From NCBI RefSeq assembly GCF_003671765.1, contig NZ_QPIB01000008.1:1-64000 (forward strand): 64,000 nt of DNA. Reading direction: 5' to 3'. This stretch comes from Xenophilus sp. E41. Its GTDB lineage: Bacteria; Pseudomonadota; Gammaproteobacteria; Burkholderiales; Burkholderiaceae_C. A program made the position numbers and the translations under genes. Positions 25,489-36,932 of the stretch are shown here, one piece after another; the stretch's first letter is position 1; each line of letters begins with the position of its first letter. The notes beneath the pieces were generated by a model. The model did not search any database and was not told where the DNA came from. It saw nothing but the letters and a program-made list of their open reading frames with translations.

Positions 25489-26853
25489 ATGGACCGCTGG
25501 CTCGAGGCCGCTATCGACTACATCCCGCGCTGGCTGGAGTTCCAGATCCGCGCCACCGAACGGCCGGGCGTGGCCCTCGCCATCGACCACGGGCAGCGCA
25601 CCGTGCTCGATGCGGCTTTCGGCGTGGCCAACGCGCAGACGAAACAGAAACTCACGACACGCCATCGCTTTCGCATCGCCTCGCATTCGAAGAGCTTCAC
25701 CGCCGCCGGCATCCTCAAGCTGCGCGAATCCGAGCGCCTGCAGTTGGACGACGCGGTGGGCAAGCACGTCGATGGCCTGCACCCGCGGCTGGCGCAGGCC
25801 ACGCTTTTGCAATTGCTGTCGCACAGCGCCGGCACGACGCGCGACGGCCCCGACGCCGGCCAGTTCATGGACCGCCACCCGTTCCTGGATAAGGCGCAGC
25901 TGATGGCCCAGCTGGCCGAGGCGCCGCCCCTGGAGGCCAACACCCGCTTCAAGTACTCGAACCACGGCTTCGCGCTGCTGGGCCTGGTGATCGAAGCCGT
26001 GACGGGCGAGCCCTACGCCGACTGGATGCAGCGCGAAATCGTCGACGCCGCCGGCCTGCGCCACACGCAGCCTGATGCCGGGCCGGGCACGACGCGGCTC
26101 GCATCGGGGCACTCGGGGCGCCTGCTGCTCGGGCGGCGCGTCATCATCCCGGGCGACCAGTCGACGCACGCGATCGCGCCCGCGGGCGGCTTCGTGAGCA
26201 CCGCCGCCGACGTCGCGGCCTTCTACGCGCAACTGCTGCCGGATGCGAAGAAGAGCGTGCTGAGCGTGGCCAGCCGACGCGAGATGCTGCGCCGCCAATG
26301 GACCGTGCCGCACAGCACCGTGCCCGGCGGCTACGGCCTGGGCACCATGCAGGGCAGCTACCAGGGCTGGGACTGGGTCGGCCACACGGGCAGCCTGCAA
26401 GGCTTTCTGTCGCGCAGCCTGGCACTGCCGCAGCAGGGCATAGCGATCTCGCTGCTGGCCAATTCGATCGACGCCTTCACCTGGCCCTGGATGGACGGCG
26501 TGTTGCAGATCCTGCAGGCTTTCGCGCGGCACGGCGCGCCCGGTGCGGCCACCCGCGCGTGGTCCGGCCGCTACTGGAACCTGTGGGGTCCTGTCGATCT
26601 GGTGCCGATGAAGGACCGCGTGTTCGCCGTCGTGCCTTCGCTGACCGCCCCCTTCACCGATGCGACCGAACTCACCGTCAAGGGCAAGGACCGCGCCCTC
26701 ACCTCGCAAGCCAACGGCTACGCCGGCTTCGGCGAGCCGGCGCGGCTGGTGCGCGACGGCAAGGGGAAAGTCAAGGAACTGTGGCTGGGTGGCTCGCGCA
26801 ATGTGCCGGAGGCTGTGGCGACACGCGAGGTGAAAGGCCGCTACGAGCGCTGA
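25489..26853 (+). CDS. Serine hydrolase of the beta-lactamase/class C PBP family
   Basis: This encodes 454 residues. The SxxK nucleophile motif is Ser65-His-Ser-Lys68 (RIASHSKSFTAAGIL), the YxN motif is YSN in RFKYSNHGFALLGLV, and the KTG-equivalent is HTG in WVGHTGSLQGFLSR. No signal peptide is visible, so it probably acts in the cytoplasm as an esterase or peptidase rather than as a beta-lactamase. The C-terminal about 100 residues form an extra beta domain typical of EstB-like proteins. It is divergent from sbcB, with an 82-bp gap. The substrate is unknown. Confidence 0.9.
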   Translation: MDRWLEAAIDYIPRWLEFQIRATERPGVALAIDHGQRTVLDAAFGVANAQTKQKLTTRHRFRIASHSKSFTAAGILKLRESERLQLDDAVGKHVDGLHPRLAQATLLQLLSHSAGTTRDGPDAGQFMDRHPFLDKAQLMAQLAEAPPLEANTRFKYSNHGFALLGLVIEAVTGEPYADWMQREIVDAAGLRHTQPDAGPGTTRLASGHSGRLLLGRRVIIPGDQSTHAIAPAGGFVSTAADVAAFYAQLLPDAKKSVLSVASRREMLRRQWTVPHSTVPGGYGLGTMQGSYQGWDWVGHTGSLQGFLSRSLALPQQGIAISLLANSIDAFTWPWMDGVLQILQAFARHGAPGAATRAWSGRYWNLWGPVDLVPMKDRVFAVVPSLTAPFTDATELTVKGKDRALTSQANGYAGFGEPARLVRDGKGKVKELWLGGSRNVPEAVATREVKGRYER

Positions 26854-26859
26854 CGCGCG

Positions 26860-28305
26860 TCAGAGCAGCGGCGAGAACAGCCGCGCGAAGGCATCGCCCA
26901 CGCGCCGCAGGACCGGCTGCGCGCGATGCGCGCGCACTGGCGCGGCGCTGTGCAGGTCGGTCTCGAACTGGGCGGCGAGCGGCCGCGCCAGTTCCGGGCC
27001 GTAGACCACGGCCATGACCTCGAAGTTGAGGCGGAAGCTGCGGTTGTCGAAATTGGCGGTGCCGATCATGGCGCAGTGGTCGTCGACCACCAGCGTTTTC
27101 GAATGCAGCATGCGCGCCTTGTATTCCCAGATCTTCACGCCGGCGGCGATGAGCTCGTCGAAATAGGAGCGCGCGGCCGCGCTGACGATCAGCGAATCGC
27201 TGCGCCGGGGCACCAGCAGGCGCGTGTCGACGCCCCGCAGTGCCGCGCTGGTGAGCGCCATCAGCGCGGGCTCGCCGGGCACGAAGTACGGCGTGGTGAG
27301 CCAGCAGCGCTCCTGCGCCGCATGGATGGCCGACACGTGCATGCGGTGGATGGCCTCGAGCGGGTTGTCCGGGCCGCTGGTGACGATCTGCACCGGGATC
27401 GGCCCGGCCTCGATGTCGGGCAGCAGGCGCACCAGTTGCGCGTCGATGTCGCGCAGCTGTTCGCCGGTGGCATAGGCCCAGTCCTCCAGGAAGGTGGTCT
27501 GCAGCCAGCGCACGGCACTGCCTTCGACGCGCAGGTGAACGTCGTGATAGGCGTCGGGGCGCGTGCGCGCGTCTTCCTCGTCGGTGATGTTGACGCCGCC
27601 GGTGAAGCCGGTGTGGCCGTCGCACACCACGATCTTGCGGTGGGTACGGTAGTTGGTCACCGGCCGCAGGCGGCGGCCGATGCGGCTGTCGTGGAAGAGC
27701 GCGATGTGCACGCCGGCCTCGCGCAGCGGCGCCATGAAGCGGCGGCCGATGCGCTTGGAGCCCAGCGCGTCGATGAGCAGGCGCACCGTGACGCCGGCGC
27801 GCGCGCGTTCGGTCAGCAGCTGCGCAAGGCGCGTGCCGATGCGGTCGGGCTCGTAGATGTAGTACTCGAGGTGGACGTGGTCCTGCGCGGCGGCGATGGC
27901 CTCGAAGATGGCATCGAAGGCGGCGGCCCCGCCCGAGAGCAGTTGCACGCCGGTGGCGCTAGAGACCGGCAGACCGCAGGCCGCGGTGCCCAGCGCCGAC
28001 ATCTGCCGCAGCGTGTGGGGCGCCTCCTCGGCGCGGTCGCGGACCAGGGCGAGGTCGGCCGGCGCATGGGCGATGGCGCGGCTTCGCAGGCGCTTGAGGC
28101 GCTGCTTCGTGAGCCGCTGCGGGCCGAAGAAGTAGTAGATGACAAAGCCCAGGTAGGGCAGCGCAGCCATCGACAGGATCCAGCCCACCGTCGACACCGG
28201 CGCGCGCTTCTGCATCACGATCCAGATCGACAGCACCGCGATGTAGACGCTCCACGCGACCGACATCGCGGTCTTCCACTCGGGCGGGATGGCAGGCAGG
28301 ATCAC
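26860..28305 (-). CDS. cls: Cardiolipin synthase (phospholipase D superfamily)
   Basis: This encodes about 481 residues from GTG 28305; ATG 28266 (MSVAWSVYIAVLSIW) and ATG 28383 are alternatives. The last would translate repeat copy c, so it is unlikely. Two N-terminal membrane helices are followed by two HKD motifs: HRKIVVCDGHTGFTGGVN and HSKTLVVDDHCAMIGTANFD. It condenses phosphatidylglycerol to cardiolipin at the inner membrane. It is convergent with the serine hydrolase (6-bp gap) and lies downstream of clpA, separated from it by a terminator and the repeat. Confidence 0.93.
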   Translation of the reverse strand: MILPAIPPEWKTAMSVAWSVYIAVLSIWIVMQKRAPVSTVGWILSMAALPYLGFVIYYFFGPQRLTKQRLKRLRSRAIAHAPADLALVRDRAEEAPHTLRQMSALGTAACGLPVSSATGVQLLSGGAAAFDAIFEAIAAAQDHVHLEYYIYEPDRIGTRLAQLLTERARAGVTVRLLIDALGSKRIGRRFMAPLREAGVHIALFHDSRIGRRLRPVTNYRTHRKIVVCDGHTGFTGGVNITDEEDARTRPDAYHDVHLRVEGSAVRWLQTTFLEDWAYATGEQLRDIDAQLVRLLPDIEAGPIPVQIVTSGPDNPLEAIHRMHVSAIHAAQERCWLTTPYFVPGEPALMALTSAALRGVDTRLLVPRRSDSLIVSAAARSYFDELIAAGVKIWEYKARMLHSKTLVVDDHCAMIGTANFDNRSFRLNFEVMAVVYGPELARPLAAQFETDLHSAAPVRAHRAQPVLRRVGDAFARLFSPLL

Positions 28306-28328
28306 GTCGAAGTTTCCAAGCGAAATAT

Positions 28329-28377
28329 GCCTGCAGCGCCCGTCCACCGGGCGCGACCCGCTATCGAATCGATAGCA
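28329..28377 (-). repeat. GCTAT/ATAGC dispersed repeat, copy c
   Basis: On the minus strand it reads gctatcgattcgatagcggg, then tcgcgcccggtggacgggcgctgcaggc. It is the most complete copy: a perfect gctatcga/tcgatagc arm plus a strong gcgcccg/cgggcgc hairpin. It lies between the clpA terminator and the cardiolipin synthase start. Confidence 0.8.
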
Positions 28378-28382
28378 AAGCA

Positions 28383-28413
28383 AAAGGCCGGCAGCGCGAT
28401 GCTACCGGCCTTT
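28383..28413 (-). terminator. Rho-independent-like terminator after clpA
   Basis: On the minus strand aaaggccgg and ccggccttt form a 9-bp stem with a 13-nt loop, followed by ttttgctttg. It lies 45 bp after the clpA stop. The T tract is short, so termination may be partial. Confidence 0.6.
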
Positions 28414-28458
28414 CGTGGCCTCGGGCCGGACCCGGGGAGGTCCGGCTCGCGACGAGGG

Positions 28459-30777
<2,319 letters not shown>

Positions 30778-30837
30778 GTGATTTCCTTTGCCTTGCTGTG
30801 AATTGAGACTGAGACTTCAGATGGGTTGGAACCGGAT

Positions 30838-31194
30838 TTATTCAACCGGTTCACTGACGCACTGCAGCGGGTGGCCCGCCTGCACCGCGGCTTCCATCAC
30901 CTGATTGACCTTGGTCGCGGCGACGTCGCGCGGGTACACACCGCAAACTCCGCGCCCGTCCAGATGGATCTTGAGCATGATCTGGGTGGCCGATTCGCGG
31001 TCCTTGTTGAAGAACTCCTGGATGACGACGACCACGAATTCCATCGGGGTGTAATCGTCATTGAGCATCACGACCTGGTACATCTTCGGCGGCGCCGTCT
31101 TCTGCGGACGGCGCTCCAGCACCACGGAATCGCTGTCGTCCCGCTGAGGCTGGACGGGCGCCGGAGGTGGCGTGGAGGGTTTTTTCGTGGCCAT
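30838..31194 (-). CDS. clpS: ClpS, adaptor of ClpAP
   Basis: This encodes 118 residues from ATG 31194 ([13 protein letters not shown]). A flexible Pro-rich N-terminal extension leads to the conserved core [25 protein letters not shown], which contains the N-degron pocket residues Asn-Asp-Asp. [19 protein letters not shown] follows. It presents N-end rule substrates to ClpA. It is the first gene of clpS-clpA. Confidence 0.97.
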   Translation of the reverse strand: MATKKPSTPPPAPVQPQRDDSDSVVLERRPQKTAPPKMYQVVMLNDDYTPMEFVVVVIQEFFNKDRESATQIMLKIHLDGRGVCGVYPRDVAATKVNQVMEAAVQAGHPLQCVSEPVE

Positions 31195-31533
31195 GAAATT
31201 CATTCTATAGAGCGGCGCCACGCCATGGCGCAGGCACAGGATTTGGCGCCTCGCCCCCGGAATTCAAGTCGCCGGGGAATGTGGCGGATGGCACGCCAGT
31301 CCGAAAAAAATGAATTGGGCGGCGGCTGTCGAATTACGCGCCAAGCCACCTCGAAAACGCCAGTGGCGGCCCCGCGACATTCGTGCCGCTGCCCCCGGAT
31401 GAATGGCCGTAGAATTTTGCGGCACCCTGAGGAGGCGAGAGATTTGTCAACGACCGGCACCCCCGTCTCGTTGTTGGCAAACCTTCTGCTGGTCGGGAGG
31501 CGTTTTCCAATCACTTCCACAGAGGAATCCGTA
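31195..31533. other. Gene-free divergent spacer between clpS and a small secreted protein gene
   Basis: In this 339-bp stretch I see no supported gene. It must hold the clpS promoter (leftward) and the promoter of the gene at 31534 (rightward). The right part contains ttgtcaacg near 31446 and an AGAGGA ribosome-binding site at 31521. No strong inverted repeat or repeat copy was found. Confidence 0.5.
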
Positions 31534-31857
31534 ATGAGCAAACTTCTCGCTGCCCTGGTCGCTGGCCTGTTCGCCGCTGGCGCTTACGCCCAGAACCCGC
31601 CCGGCGCTTCGGCCGAGCAAGCCCCCGTGACCAACACCCCCGGCCAAGCCAAGGCGCAAGCCAAGCGCGACGCCAAGCCCCAAGGCCAGGTCAAGGCGGC
31701 CGGCGGCGACATCAACAAGACCCCCGAAGGCGGCGCCATCGGCACCGACAAGGCTGCCCAGTCGGGCGAAAAGCGCGCCGAGAGCCGCGACCAGCGTCGT
31801 CGCAACAAGGACGGCAGCCTGAAGCGCCGCAGCACCCAGGGTGGCACGCCCCAGTGA
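31534..31857 (+). CDS. Small secreted Lys/Gln/Arg-rich protein (TolA-like low-complexity)
   Basis: This encodes 107 residues. A Sec signal peptide (MSKLLAALVAGLFAAGAYAQ, cleavage after AYA) is followed by a highly charged, disordered mature part with KAQAKRDAKPQGQVKAAGGD and a basic end RRRNKDGSLKRRSTQG. Similar short proteins in Comamonadaceae are labelled cell envelope or TolA-like only because of composition. A strong AGAGGA site 7 nt before the ATG and a good terminator just after it suggest a monocistronic, well-expressed gene. The function is unknown. Confidence 0.75.
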   Translation: MSKLLAALVAGLFAAGAYAQNPPGASAEQAPVTNTPGQAKAQAKRDAKPQGQVKAAGGDINKTPEGGAIGTDKAAQSGEKRAESRDQRRRNKDGSLKRRSTQGGTPQ

Positions 31858-31880
31858 TTCGGACGCCGGTCTGAACCATG

Positions 31881-31905
31881 AAAAGGCGCCTCCGGGCGCC
31901 TTTTT
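31881..31905 (+). terminator. Rho-independent terminator
   Basis: The stem aaggcgcc/ggcgcctt with a TCCG loop is followed by ttttt. It lies 23 bp after the small secreted protein stop. Confidence 0.85.
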
Positions 31906-32062
31906 CTTTGCCCGTCGCCAGGGCCCTCCCACCCTGAACCCCGGCTGACCCGGTGGCGCGCCCTGTGTCCATTCGTGCATGAGCCGACCGGCGCCGATGG
32001 CTCGGCCACAATCAGCGCTTCCGCGGCCACCGACCGGATCGGCCGCTGCAGGATCCAACCCC

Positions 32063-32530
32063 ATGTCTCTTTCGCTCCCCGCCTCCCTTCGCACGGCCAT
32101 CCTCGGCACCGCCCTGCTGGCGGCCGGCACGGCCTTCGGCCAGCAGCCGCAGATGGACCTCCAGCGCGTCCGCATCTCCGCAGGCATGTACCAGATCGAT
32201 GCGCAGGTCGCGGCCACGCCCGAGCAGCGCCAGATCGGCCTGATGTTCCGCAAGGAGATGCCGCAGTCCGAGGGCATGGTGTTCGTCTTCGAGCAGCCCT
32301 CCCCCCAGTGCTTCTGGATGAAGAACACGCTGATCCCGCTGTCGGCCGCCTTCGTGGCCGACGACGGCCGCATCGTGAACATCGAGGACATGAAGCCGCA
32401 GACCACGGACAACCACTGCTCGAGCGAGCCGGTGCGCTATGTGCTCGAGATGAACCAGGGCTGGTTCGCCAAGAAGAACATCAAGAAGGGCTTCAAGCTG
32501 GGCGGACCGCTGTTCGAAGCGCGCCGCTGA
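32063..32530 (+). CDS. DUF192 family exported protein
   Basis: This encodes 155 residues. The signal peptide ends TAFG-Q, and the mature protein is one DUF192 domain: VAATPEQRQIGLMFRKEMPQ, GMVFVFEQPSPQCFWMKNT and IPLSAAFVADDGRIVNIEDM. The domain is small, all beta and of unknown function. The gene stands alone, with a shared bidirectional terminator against sodB. The ATG at 32063 is chosen for its signal peptide. Confidence 0.9.
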   Translation: MSLSLPASLRTAILGTALLAAGTAFGQQPQMDLQRVRISAGMYQIDAQVAATPEQRQIGLMFRKEMPQSEGMVFVFEQPSPQCFWMKNTLIPLSAAFVADDGRIVNIEDMKPQTTDNHCSSEPVRYVLEMNQGWFAKKNIKKGFKLGGPLFEARR

Positions 32531-32551
32531 CACGCCCGCCGATCGCCCATG

Positions 32552-32579
32552 AAAAAGCCGACCCAAGGGTCGGCTTTTT
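32552..32579. terminator. Bidirectional terminator between DUF192 gene and sodB
   Basis: The sequence aaaaagccgaccc, loop aa, gggtcggcttttt is a perfect 13-bp stem with A and T tracts on either side. It therefore serves both convergent genes. Confidence 0.9.
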
Positions 32580-32599
32580 CGTCGGGGCGGGAGCCGGGC

Positions 32600-33181
32600 T
32601 CAGCCGAAGTTCTTCGCCGCGAAGTCCCAGTTGGCGAGCTTCGCGAGGAAGGTCTCGACGAACTTGGGACGCAGGTTGCGGTAGTCGATGTAGTAGGCGT
32701 GCTCCCAGACGTCGACGGTGAGCAGGGCCTTGTCGTCGGTGGTCAGCGGGGTGCCTGCTGCACCGGTGTTGACGATGTCGACGGAGCCGTCGGGCTTCTT
32801 GACCAGCCAGGTCCAGCCCGAACCGAAGTTGCCGACGGCGGACTTGACGAAAGCTTCCTTGAAGGCGTCGAAGCTGCCCCACTTGGCGTCGATGGCCTTG
32901 GCCAGCGCGCCGGTAGGCGCGCCGCCGCCTTGCGGCTTCATGCAGTTCCAGAAGAAGGTGTGGTTCCAGATCTGCGCGGCGTTGTTGTAGATGCCGCCGC
33001 TGGACTTTTTCACGATCTCCTCGAGCGTCATGCTCTCGAACTCGGTGCCCTTCTGCAGGTTGTTGAGGTTCACCACGTAGGCATTGTGGTGCTTGCCGTA
33101 GTGGTACTCCATGGTTTCCTTCGAGTACTCGGGCGCCAGCGCGTCCAGGGCATACGGGAGGGGTGGCAGGACGTGTTCCAT
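32600..33181 (-). CDS. sodB: Superoxide dismutase, Fe type
   Basis: This encodes 193 residues starting [20 protein letters not shown]. The metal ligands are His27 in YHYGKHH, His in [11 protein letters not shown], and Asp and His in [14 protein letters not shown]. The Fe-type mark is [11 protein letters not shown] with [10 protein letters not shown]. It converts superoxide to peroxide and oxygen in the cytoplasm. It lies 47 bp after xseA on the same strand, and a strong terminator follows. Confidence 0.96.
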   Translation of the reverse strand: MEHVLPPLPYALDALAPEYSKETMEYHYGKHHNAYVVNLNNLQKGTEFESMTLEEIVKKSSGGIYNNAAQIWNHTFFWNCMKPQGGGAPTGALAKAIDAKWGSFDAFKEAFVKSAVGNFGSGWTWLVKKPDGSVDIVNTGAAGTPLTTDDKALLTVDVWEHAYYIDYRNLRPKFVETFLAKLANWDFAAKNFG

Positions 33182-33228
33182 CTTGTTGCTCGTGGGTTGG
33201 TTGAAGGACGAACGATTCTAGAAAGGAT

Positions 33229-34551
33229 TCATTCGGGTCGCGTCGGACGTGGGCTTGTGCCCACCGCATCGACCGTCAGGAAGGCTTCACCGTCGGACAG
33301 CTCGGCGCGCACCGGCTGCCCCGGCTCCAACTGCGCGGCGCGGGTGATGGGCACCCCGTCGGCGTCGGCCAGCCAGGCATAGCCACGTTGCAGCACGAGG
33401 GCCGGGTCGAGCAGTTCCAGACGCAGCGCCGCACGCGAGAGCCGGTCGTGGCGCTGCGACAAGGCCGCCTCGAACCTGGCATGCCAATCGGCCTGGAGCG
33501 CTCGCTGCGCCTGCGCGGCGCGCTCCAGTTTCGATAGCGCCGCATGGTGCATGCGCTGGGCCGCATGGCTGAGCTCGATGCGCTGGCGCGCCACCATGGC
33601 GGACGGACGGCCCAGACGCCCCGCCGCGAGGTCCAGGCGCTGGCCCTGCGCGTCGAGCCGGCCGCCGATGGCGTCGCGCAGCCGCTCCTCGATCAGCTCC
33701 AGCGCACCGAGCCACAGCTCGCGCGGCGCGGACGCGAGCTCGGCCGCCGCGGTGGGCGTGGGGGCGCGCACATCGGCGCAGAAATCGGCGATGGTGAAGT
33801 CGGTCTCGTGCCCGACACCGGCCACCACCGGCACCGGGCTGCGCACGATGGTGCGCGCCAGCGTCTCGTCGTTGAAGGCCCACAGGTCCTCGATGGAGCC
33901 GCCGCCACGCACCAGCAGGATGAGGTCGACCGGTGGCGAGAGCACGTACAGCGACTCCAGCGCCTGCACCAGTTCGGCAGGCGCCTGGGCGCCCTGCACC
34001 GCCGCCGGCGCGAGCACCACCGGGATGTGCGGCACCCGGCGGCGTAGCGCGGTCACGACGTCGTGCAGCGCTGCCGCGCCGCGGGAGGTGACCAGGCCGA
34101 TGCGCCGGGGCATGGTGGGCAGGCTGCGCTTGCGTGCGGGGTCGAACAGGCCTTCCGCTTCCAGCTTGGCCTTGCGCTGCATGAACTGCTCGAACAGGGC
34201 GCCCTGCCCGGCGCGCCGCAGGCTTTCGACCACCAGTTGCAGATCGCCGCGCGGCTCGTAGACCGCGAGCCGGCCACGCACCTCGACCTGGTCGCCGTCG
34301 CGCGGTGTGAAGTCGAGCAGCGACGCAGCACGCCGGAACATCGCGCAGCGCAGCTGGCCCGCGGCGTCCTTGAGCGAGAAGTAGCAGTGCCCGCTGCCGG
34401 CGCGCGAGAAGCCGGAGATCTCGCCCTGGACCGCGACGGGATTGAAGCGCGCATCGAGCGCGTCGGCCACGGCGCGGCACAGCGCGCCGACAGCCCAGAT
34501 GCGCGGGCCTGCCTCTGCCCGCAGGCCACGACCGTGCTCGAAATCGTTCAT
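33229..34551 (-). CDS. xseA: Exodeoxyribonuclease VII large subunit
   Basis: This encodes 440 residues from ATG 34551 ([21 protein letters not shown]). An OB-fold includes [23 protein letters not shown] (split here: AVQGEISGF, then GHCYFSLKD). The catalytic domain has [33 protein letters not shown] and [17 protein letters not shown] long coiled coil and the C-terminal RGYAWLAD segment follow. With XseB it degrades ssDNA; xseB is not in this window. It probably shares a transcript with sodB. Confidence 0.95.
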   Translation of the reverse strand: MNDFEHGRGLRAEAGPRIWAVGALCRAVADALDARFNPVAVQGEISGFSRAGSGHCYFSLKDAAGQLRCAMFRRAASLLDFTPRDGDQVEVRGRLAVYEPRGDLQLVVESLRRAGQGALFEQFMQRKAKLEAEGLFDPARKRSLPTMPRRIGLVTSRGAAALHDVVTALRRRVPHIPVVLAPAAVQGAQAPAELVQALESLYVLSPPVDLILLVRGGGSIEDLWAFNDETLARTIVRSPVPVVAGVGHETDFTIADFCADVRAPTPTAAAELASAPRELWLGALELIEERLRDAIGGRLDAQGQRLDLAAGRLGRPSAMVARQRIELSHAAQRMHHAALSKLERAAQAQRALQADWHARFEAALSQRHDRLSRAALRLELLDPALVLQRGYAWLADADGVPITRAAQLEPGQPVRAELSDGEAFLTVDAVGTSPRPTRPE

Positions 34552-34866
34552 CGCGCCGCTCCTGCCGGAGCCTCGCATCGTCCACAACGGTGCGCCACCA
34601 CCCCCGGGCCGCGTGCCCACCGGCACGGCAGCCACGTGTTGCCGTGCAAGTGCTTGATCTGATTGGAAAAAGTGCTGCTCAAAATTCGGTCGATCTGGTG
34701 CAGGCCACGGCTGGCGTGGCTTTCGCAGAGTTGCCAAGGGGGTTAGTCACAAAGTTGTCCACAGAAACTGTGAGCGAAGTCCGACAGTGCGAGGCACCGT
34801 GTCCGCTGGGTGGGCTCGGTCATAATCGCCGCGCATTTGCGTGGCCGCCGGCCCGGAGGGACCCCC
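34552..34866. other. Divergent spacer between xseA and exbB
   Basis: This 315-bp stretch holds no supported gene. Candidate signals are a cataat -10-like hexamer at about 34821, upstream of exbB, and a ttgtccaca word at 34754 that is one base from a DnaA box. It also contains GGAGGGA at 34855, the ribosome-binding site for the TTG start of exbB. Confidence 0.5.
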
Positions 34867-35499
34867 TTGTTTTCGATCATAGTTGCTGCAGGCTGGCCGA
34901 TCTGGCCGCTGCTTCTCTGCTCGGTGCTGGCGCTGGCGCTGGTCATCGAACGCTTCGTGAGCCTCAAGACCGCCAAGGTGCTGCCGCCCAAGCTGTTGAG
35001 CGAGGCGATGAGCGTGTCGCAGGTGGGCATCCCCGGGCCCGACGTGGTCACCAAGCTGGAGCAGAACTCGGCACTGGGCCAGGTGCTGGCGGCGGGCTTT
35101 CGCGCCGTCAACGCCAATCCGCGCTGCACCGAGGAAGACGTGCGGGTGGCGATGGAATCGACCGGCCGCGCCGTGGCCCACAGGCTCGAGCGCTACCTGC
35201 CCGCCCTGGCCACCATCGCGTCTGCCGCGCCGCTGCTGGGCCTGCTGGGCACGGTGATCGGGATGATCGAGATCTTCGGCTCCCAGTCGCCGGCCAGCGG
35301 CGCCGCCGGCTCGGGCAACCCCGCGCAGCTGGCGCACGGCATCTCGATCGCGCTCTACAACACCGCCTTCGGCCTGATCGTCGCCATCCCGACGCTGATC
35401 TTCTGGCGCTACTTCCGCTCCCGCGTGGACGAGTACCTGCTCAACCTCGAGCTCGCCGGCGAGCGCTTCGCGCGCCATCTGACCGCCGTGCGCAAGTAG
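34867..35499 (+). CDS. exbB: ExbB/TolQ-family proton channel protein
   Basis: This encodes 210 residues from a TTG start at 34867 ([19 protein letters not shown]). It is preceded by a strong GGAGGGA, and family proteins begin at this point. The upstream ATG at 34810 would add 19 basic residues and is not favoured. Three membrane helices are present, and the MotA/TolQ/ExbB core reads [24 protein letters not shown]. With ExbD it energises TonB-dependent transport at the inner membrane. It is the first gene of exbB-exbD-lpxK-trm112-kdsB. Confidence 0.93.
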   Translation: MFSIIVAAGWPIWPLLLCSVLALALVIERFVSLKTAKVLPPKLLSEAMSVSQVGIPGPDVVTKLEQNSALGQVLAAGFRAVNANPRCTEEDVRVAMESTGRAVAHRLERYLPALATIASAAPLLGLLGTVIGMIEIFGSQSPASGAAGSGNPAQLAHGISIALYNTAFGLIVAIPTLIFWRYFRSRVDEYLLNLELAGERFARHLTAVRK

Positions 35500-35508
35500 G
35501 CTGCGACG

Positions 35509-35943
35509 ATGAGCCGCATGCGCTTTCGCCATGGCTCGCAGGAGGAGCCGGAGATCAACCTGATCCCCTTCATCGACGTGCTGCTGGTGGTGCTCATCTT
35601 CCTGATGCTGTCGACCACGTACAGCAAGTTCACCGAGATGGAAGTGCGCCTTCCCGTGGCCGATGCCGAGGCGCAGCGCGACAGGCCCAGGGAAATCGTG
35701 GTGGCTGTCGGCGCCGACGGCCGCTATGCGGTGAACAGGACCGTGCTGCCCGAGCGCAGCGTCGATGCCGTGACCGCGGCACTGGCCGCCGTCGCCGGCG
35801 GCAACAAGGACAACGTCGTCATCATCAGCGCCGACGCCACCGCTGCGCACCAGTCGGTGATCACGGTGATGGAGGCCGCGCGGCGCGCCGGCCTGATGCA
35901 GATCACCTTCGCCACCCAGACGGCGGCGCAGGCCGCACGCTGA
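35509..35943 (+). CDS. exbD: ExbD/TolR-family protein
   Basis: This encodes 144 residues. One N-terminal helix carries the proton-path Asp in [20 protein letters not shown] periplasmic domain follows, ending [16 protein letters not shown]. It starts 9 bp after the exbB stop and partners ExbB. The gene order before lpxK is a conserved betaproteobacterial arrangement. Confidence 0.95.
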   Translation: MSRMRFRHGSQEEPEINLIPFIDVLLVVLIFLMLSTTYSKFTEMEVRLPVADAEAQRDRPREIVVAVGADGRYAVNRTVLPERSVDAVTAALAAVAGGNKDNVVIISADATAAHQSVITVMEAARRAGLMQITFATQTAAQAAR

Positions 35944-35966
35944 GCCGCGCCGGGCCGCCCACCGCG

Positions 35967-36932
35967 ATGCTGCCACGCGCCTGGTTGCACCGCGGCCTGC
36001 TGGCTCGCCTGCTGTGGCCGTTCTCCCTCCTTTATCGCGCGATCGCCGCCCTGCGAAGCCTGGCCTATCGGCGTGGCTGGAAGACCTCGCACGGGGTCGG
36101 CGTGCCCGTGGTCGTGGTGGGCAATGTCATCGCAGGGGGCGCCGGCAAGACGCCCGTGGTGATGGCCGTGGTGCGTCATCTGCAGGCGCGCGGCCTGGCG
36201 GTGGGCGTGGTCTCGCGCGGTTACGGTCGCCGCACGCAGGACGGCCGCGAAGTGCATGCCGTCAGCGACCCGCGCGACGTGGGCGACGAGCCGCTGCTGG
36301 TGCATCGCACGACCGGCGCGCCCGTGGTGGTGGACCGCGACCGGGTGGCCGCCGCGCGGCGCCTGCTGGCCGCCCACCCCGAACTGCGCGTGATCGTGAG
36401 CGACGACGGTCTGCAGCACCTGGCGCTGCGGCGCGAGGTCGAGATCTGCGTGTTCGACGACCGGGGCGTCGGCAACGGCTGGCTGCTCCCCGCCGGGCCG
36501 CTGCGCGAGCCTTGGCCACGCGCCTGCGACATCGTGCTCCACACGGGCGAGCGCCCGGCCTTCGCCGGCTTCACGGCACGGCGCGCGCTGGCCGACCACG
36601 CCGTCGGACGGGACGGCCGCCGGGTGCCGCTGGCCGAACTCGCGCGCGAGCCGAACGTGATTGCGCTGGCCGGCATCGCGCAGCCGCAGCGCTTCTTCGA
36701 CATGCTGCGCGCGCGCGGGGTGGTGCCCGCGCAGTGCATCCCACTGCCCGACCACTATGATTTCGATAGCTGGTCGCGCCCGTCTGGTGGGCCTTACCGC
36801 CTGATCTGCACCGAAAAGGATGCTGGCAAGCTGTGGCAGGTGGCGCCCGACGCGCTGGCCGTGCCGCTCGTGTTCGCACCCGAGCCGGCCTTCTTCGCGG
36901 CCCTGGACGCGCGACTATCATCTGAAGAATGA
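35967..36932 (+). CDS. lpxK: Tetraacyldisaccharide 4'-kinase (lipid A synthesis)
   Basis: This encodes 321 residues starting [20 protein letters not shown]. The Walker A-like motif is [20 protein letters not shown], and [16 protein letters not shown] and [15 protein letters not shown] follow. It phosphorylates the 4' position of the lipid A disaccharide precursor at the inner membrane. Dispersed repeat copy d (36753-36795) is read in frame near the C-terminus and encodes [15 protein letters not shown] just before the conserved [12 protein letters not shown]. The gene is otherwise full length. It starts 23 bp after exbD. Confidence 0.95.
   Translation: MLPRAWLHRGLLARLLWPFSLLYRAIAALRSLAYRRGWKTSHGVGVPVVVVGNVIAGGAGKTPVVMAVVRHLQARGLAVGVVSRGYGRRTQDGREVHAVSDPRDVGDEPLLVHRTTGAPVVVDRDRVAAARRLLAAHPELRVIVSDDGLQHLALRREVEICVFDDRGVGNGWLLPAGPLREPWPRACDIVLHTGERPAFAGFTARRALADHAVGRDGRRVPLAELAREPNVIALAGIAQPQRFFDMLRARGVVPAQCIPLPDHYDFDSWSRPSGGPYRLICTEKDAGKLWQVAPDALAVPLVFAPEPAFFAALDARLSSEE
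36753..36795 (+). repeat. GCTAT/ATAGC dispersed repeat, copy d, inside lpxK
   Basis: It reads actatgatttcgatagctgg, then tcgcgcccgtctggtgggcc. It matches copies a and c over the tcgatagcnggtcgcgcccg core and the GC hairpin. It sits within codons of lpxK without disturbing the frame. Confidence 0.6.

Noticed and set aside
33520-33550. tttcgatagc in xseA and gaaacgatagc in folP (about 54030) as more GCTAT/ATAGC repeat copies
   Set aside because: Only half of the arm matches and no GC hairpin follows; both lie in ordinary conserved protein text.
34754-34762. ttgtccaca, one base from a DnaA box, as a sign of a replication origin
   Set aside because: Single imperfect word with no cluster, no AT-rich unwinding region and no dnaA/dnaN/parAB nearby.
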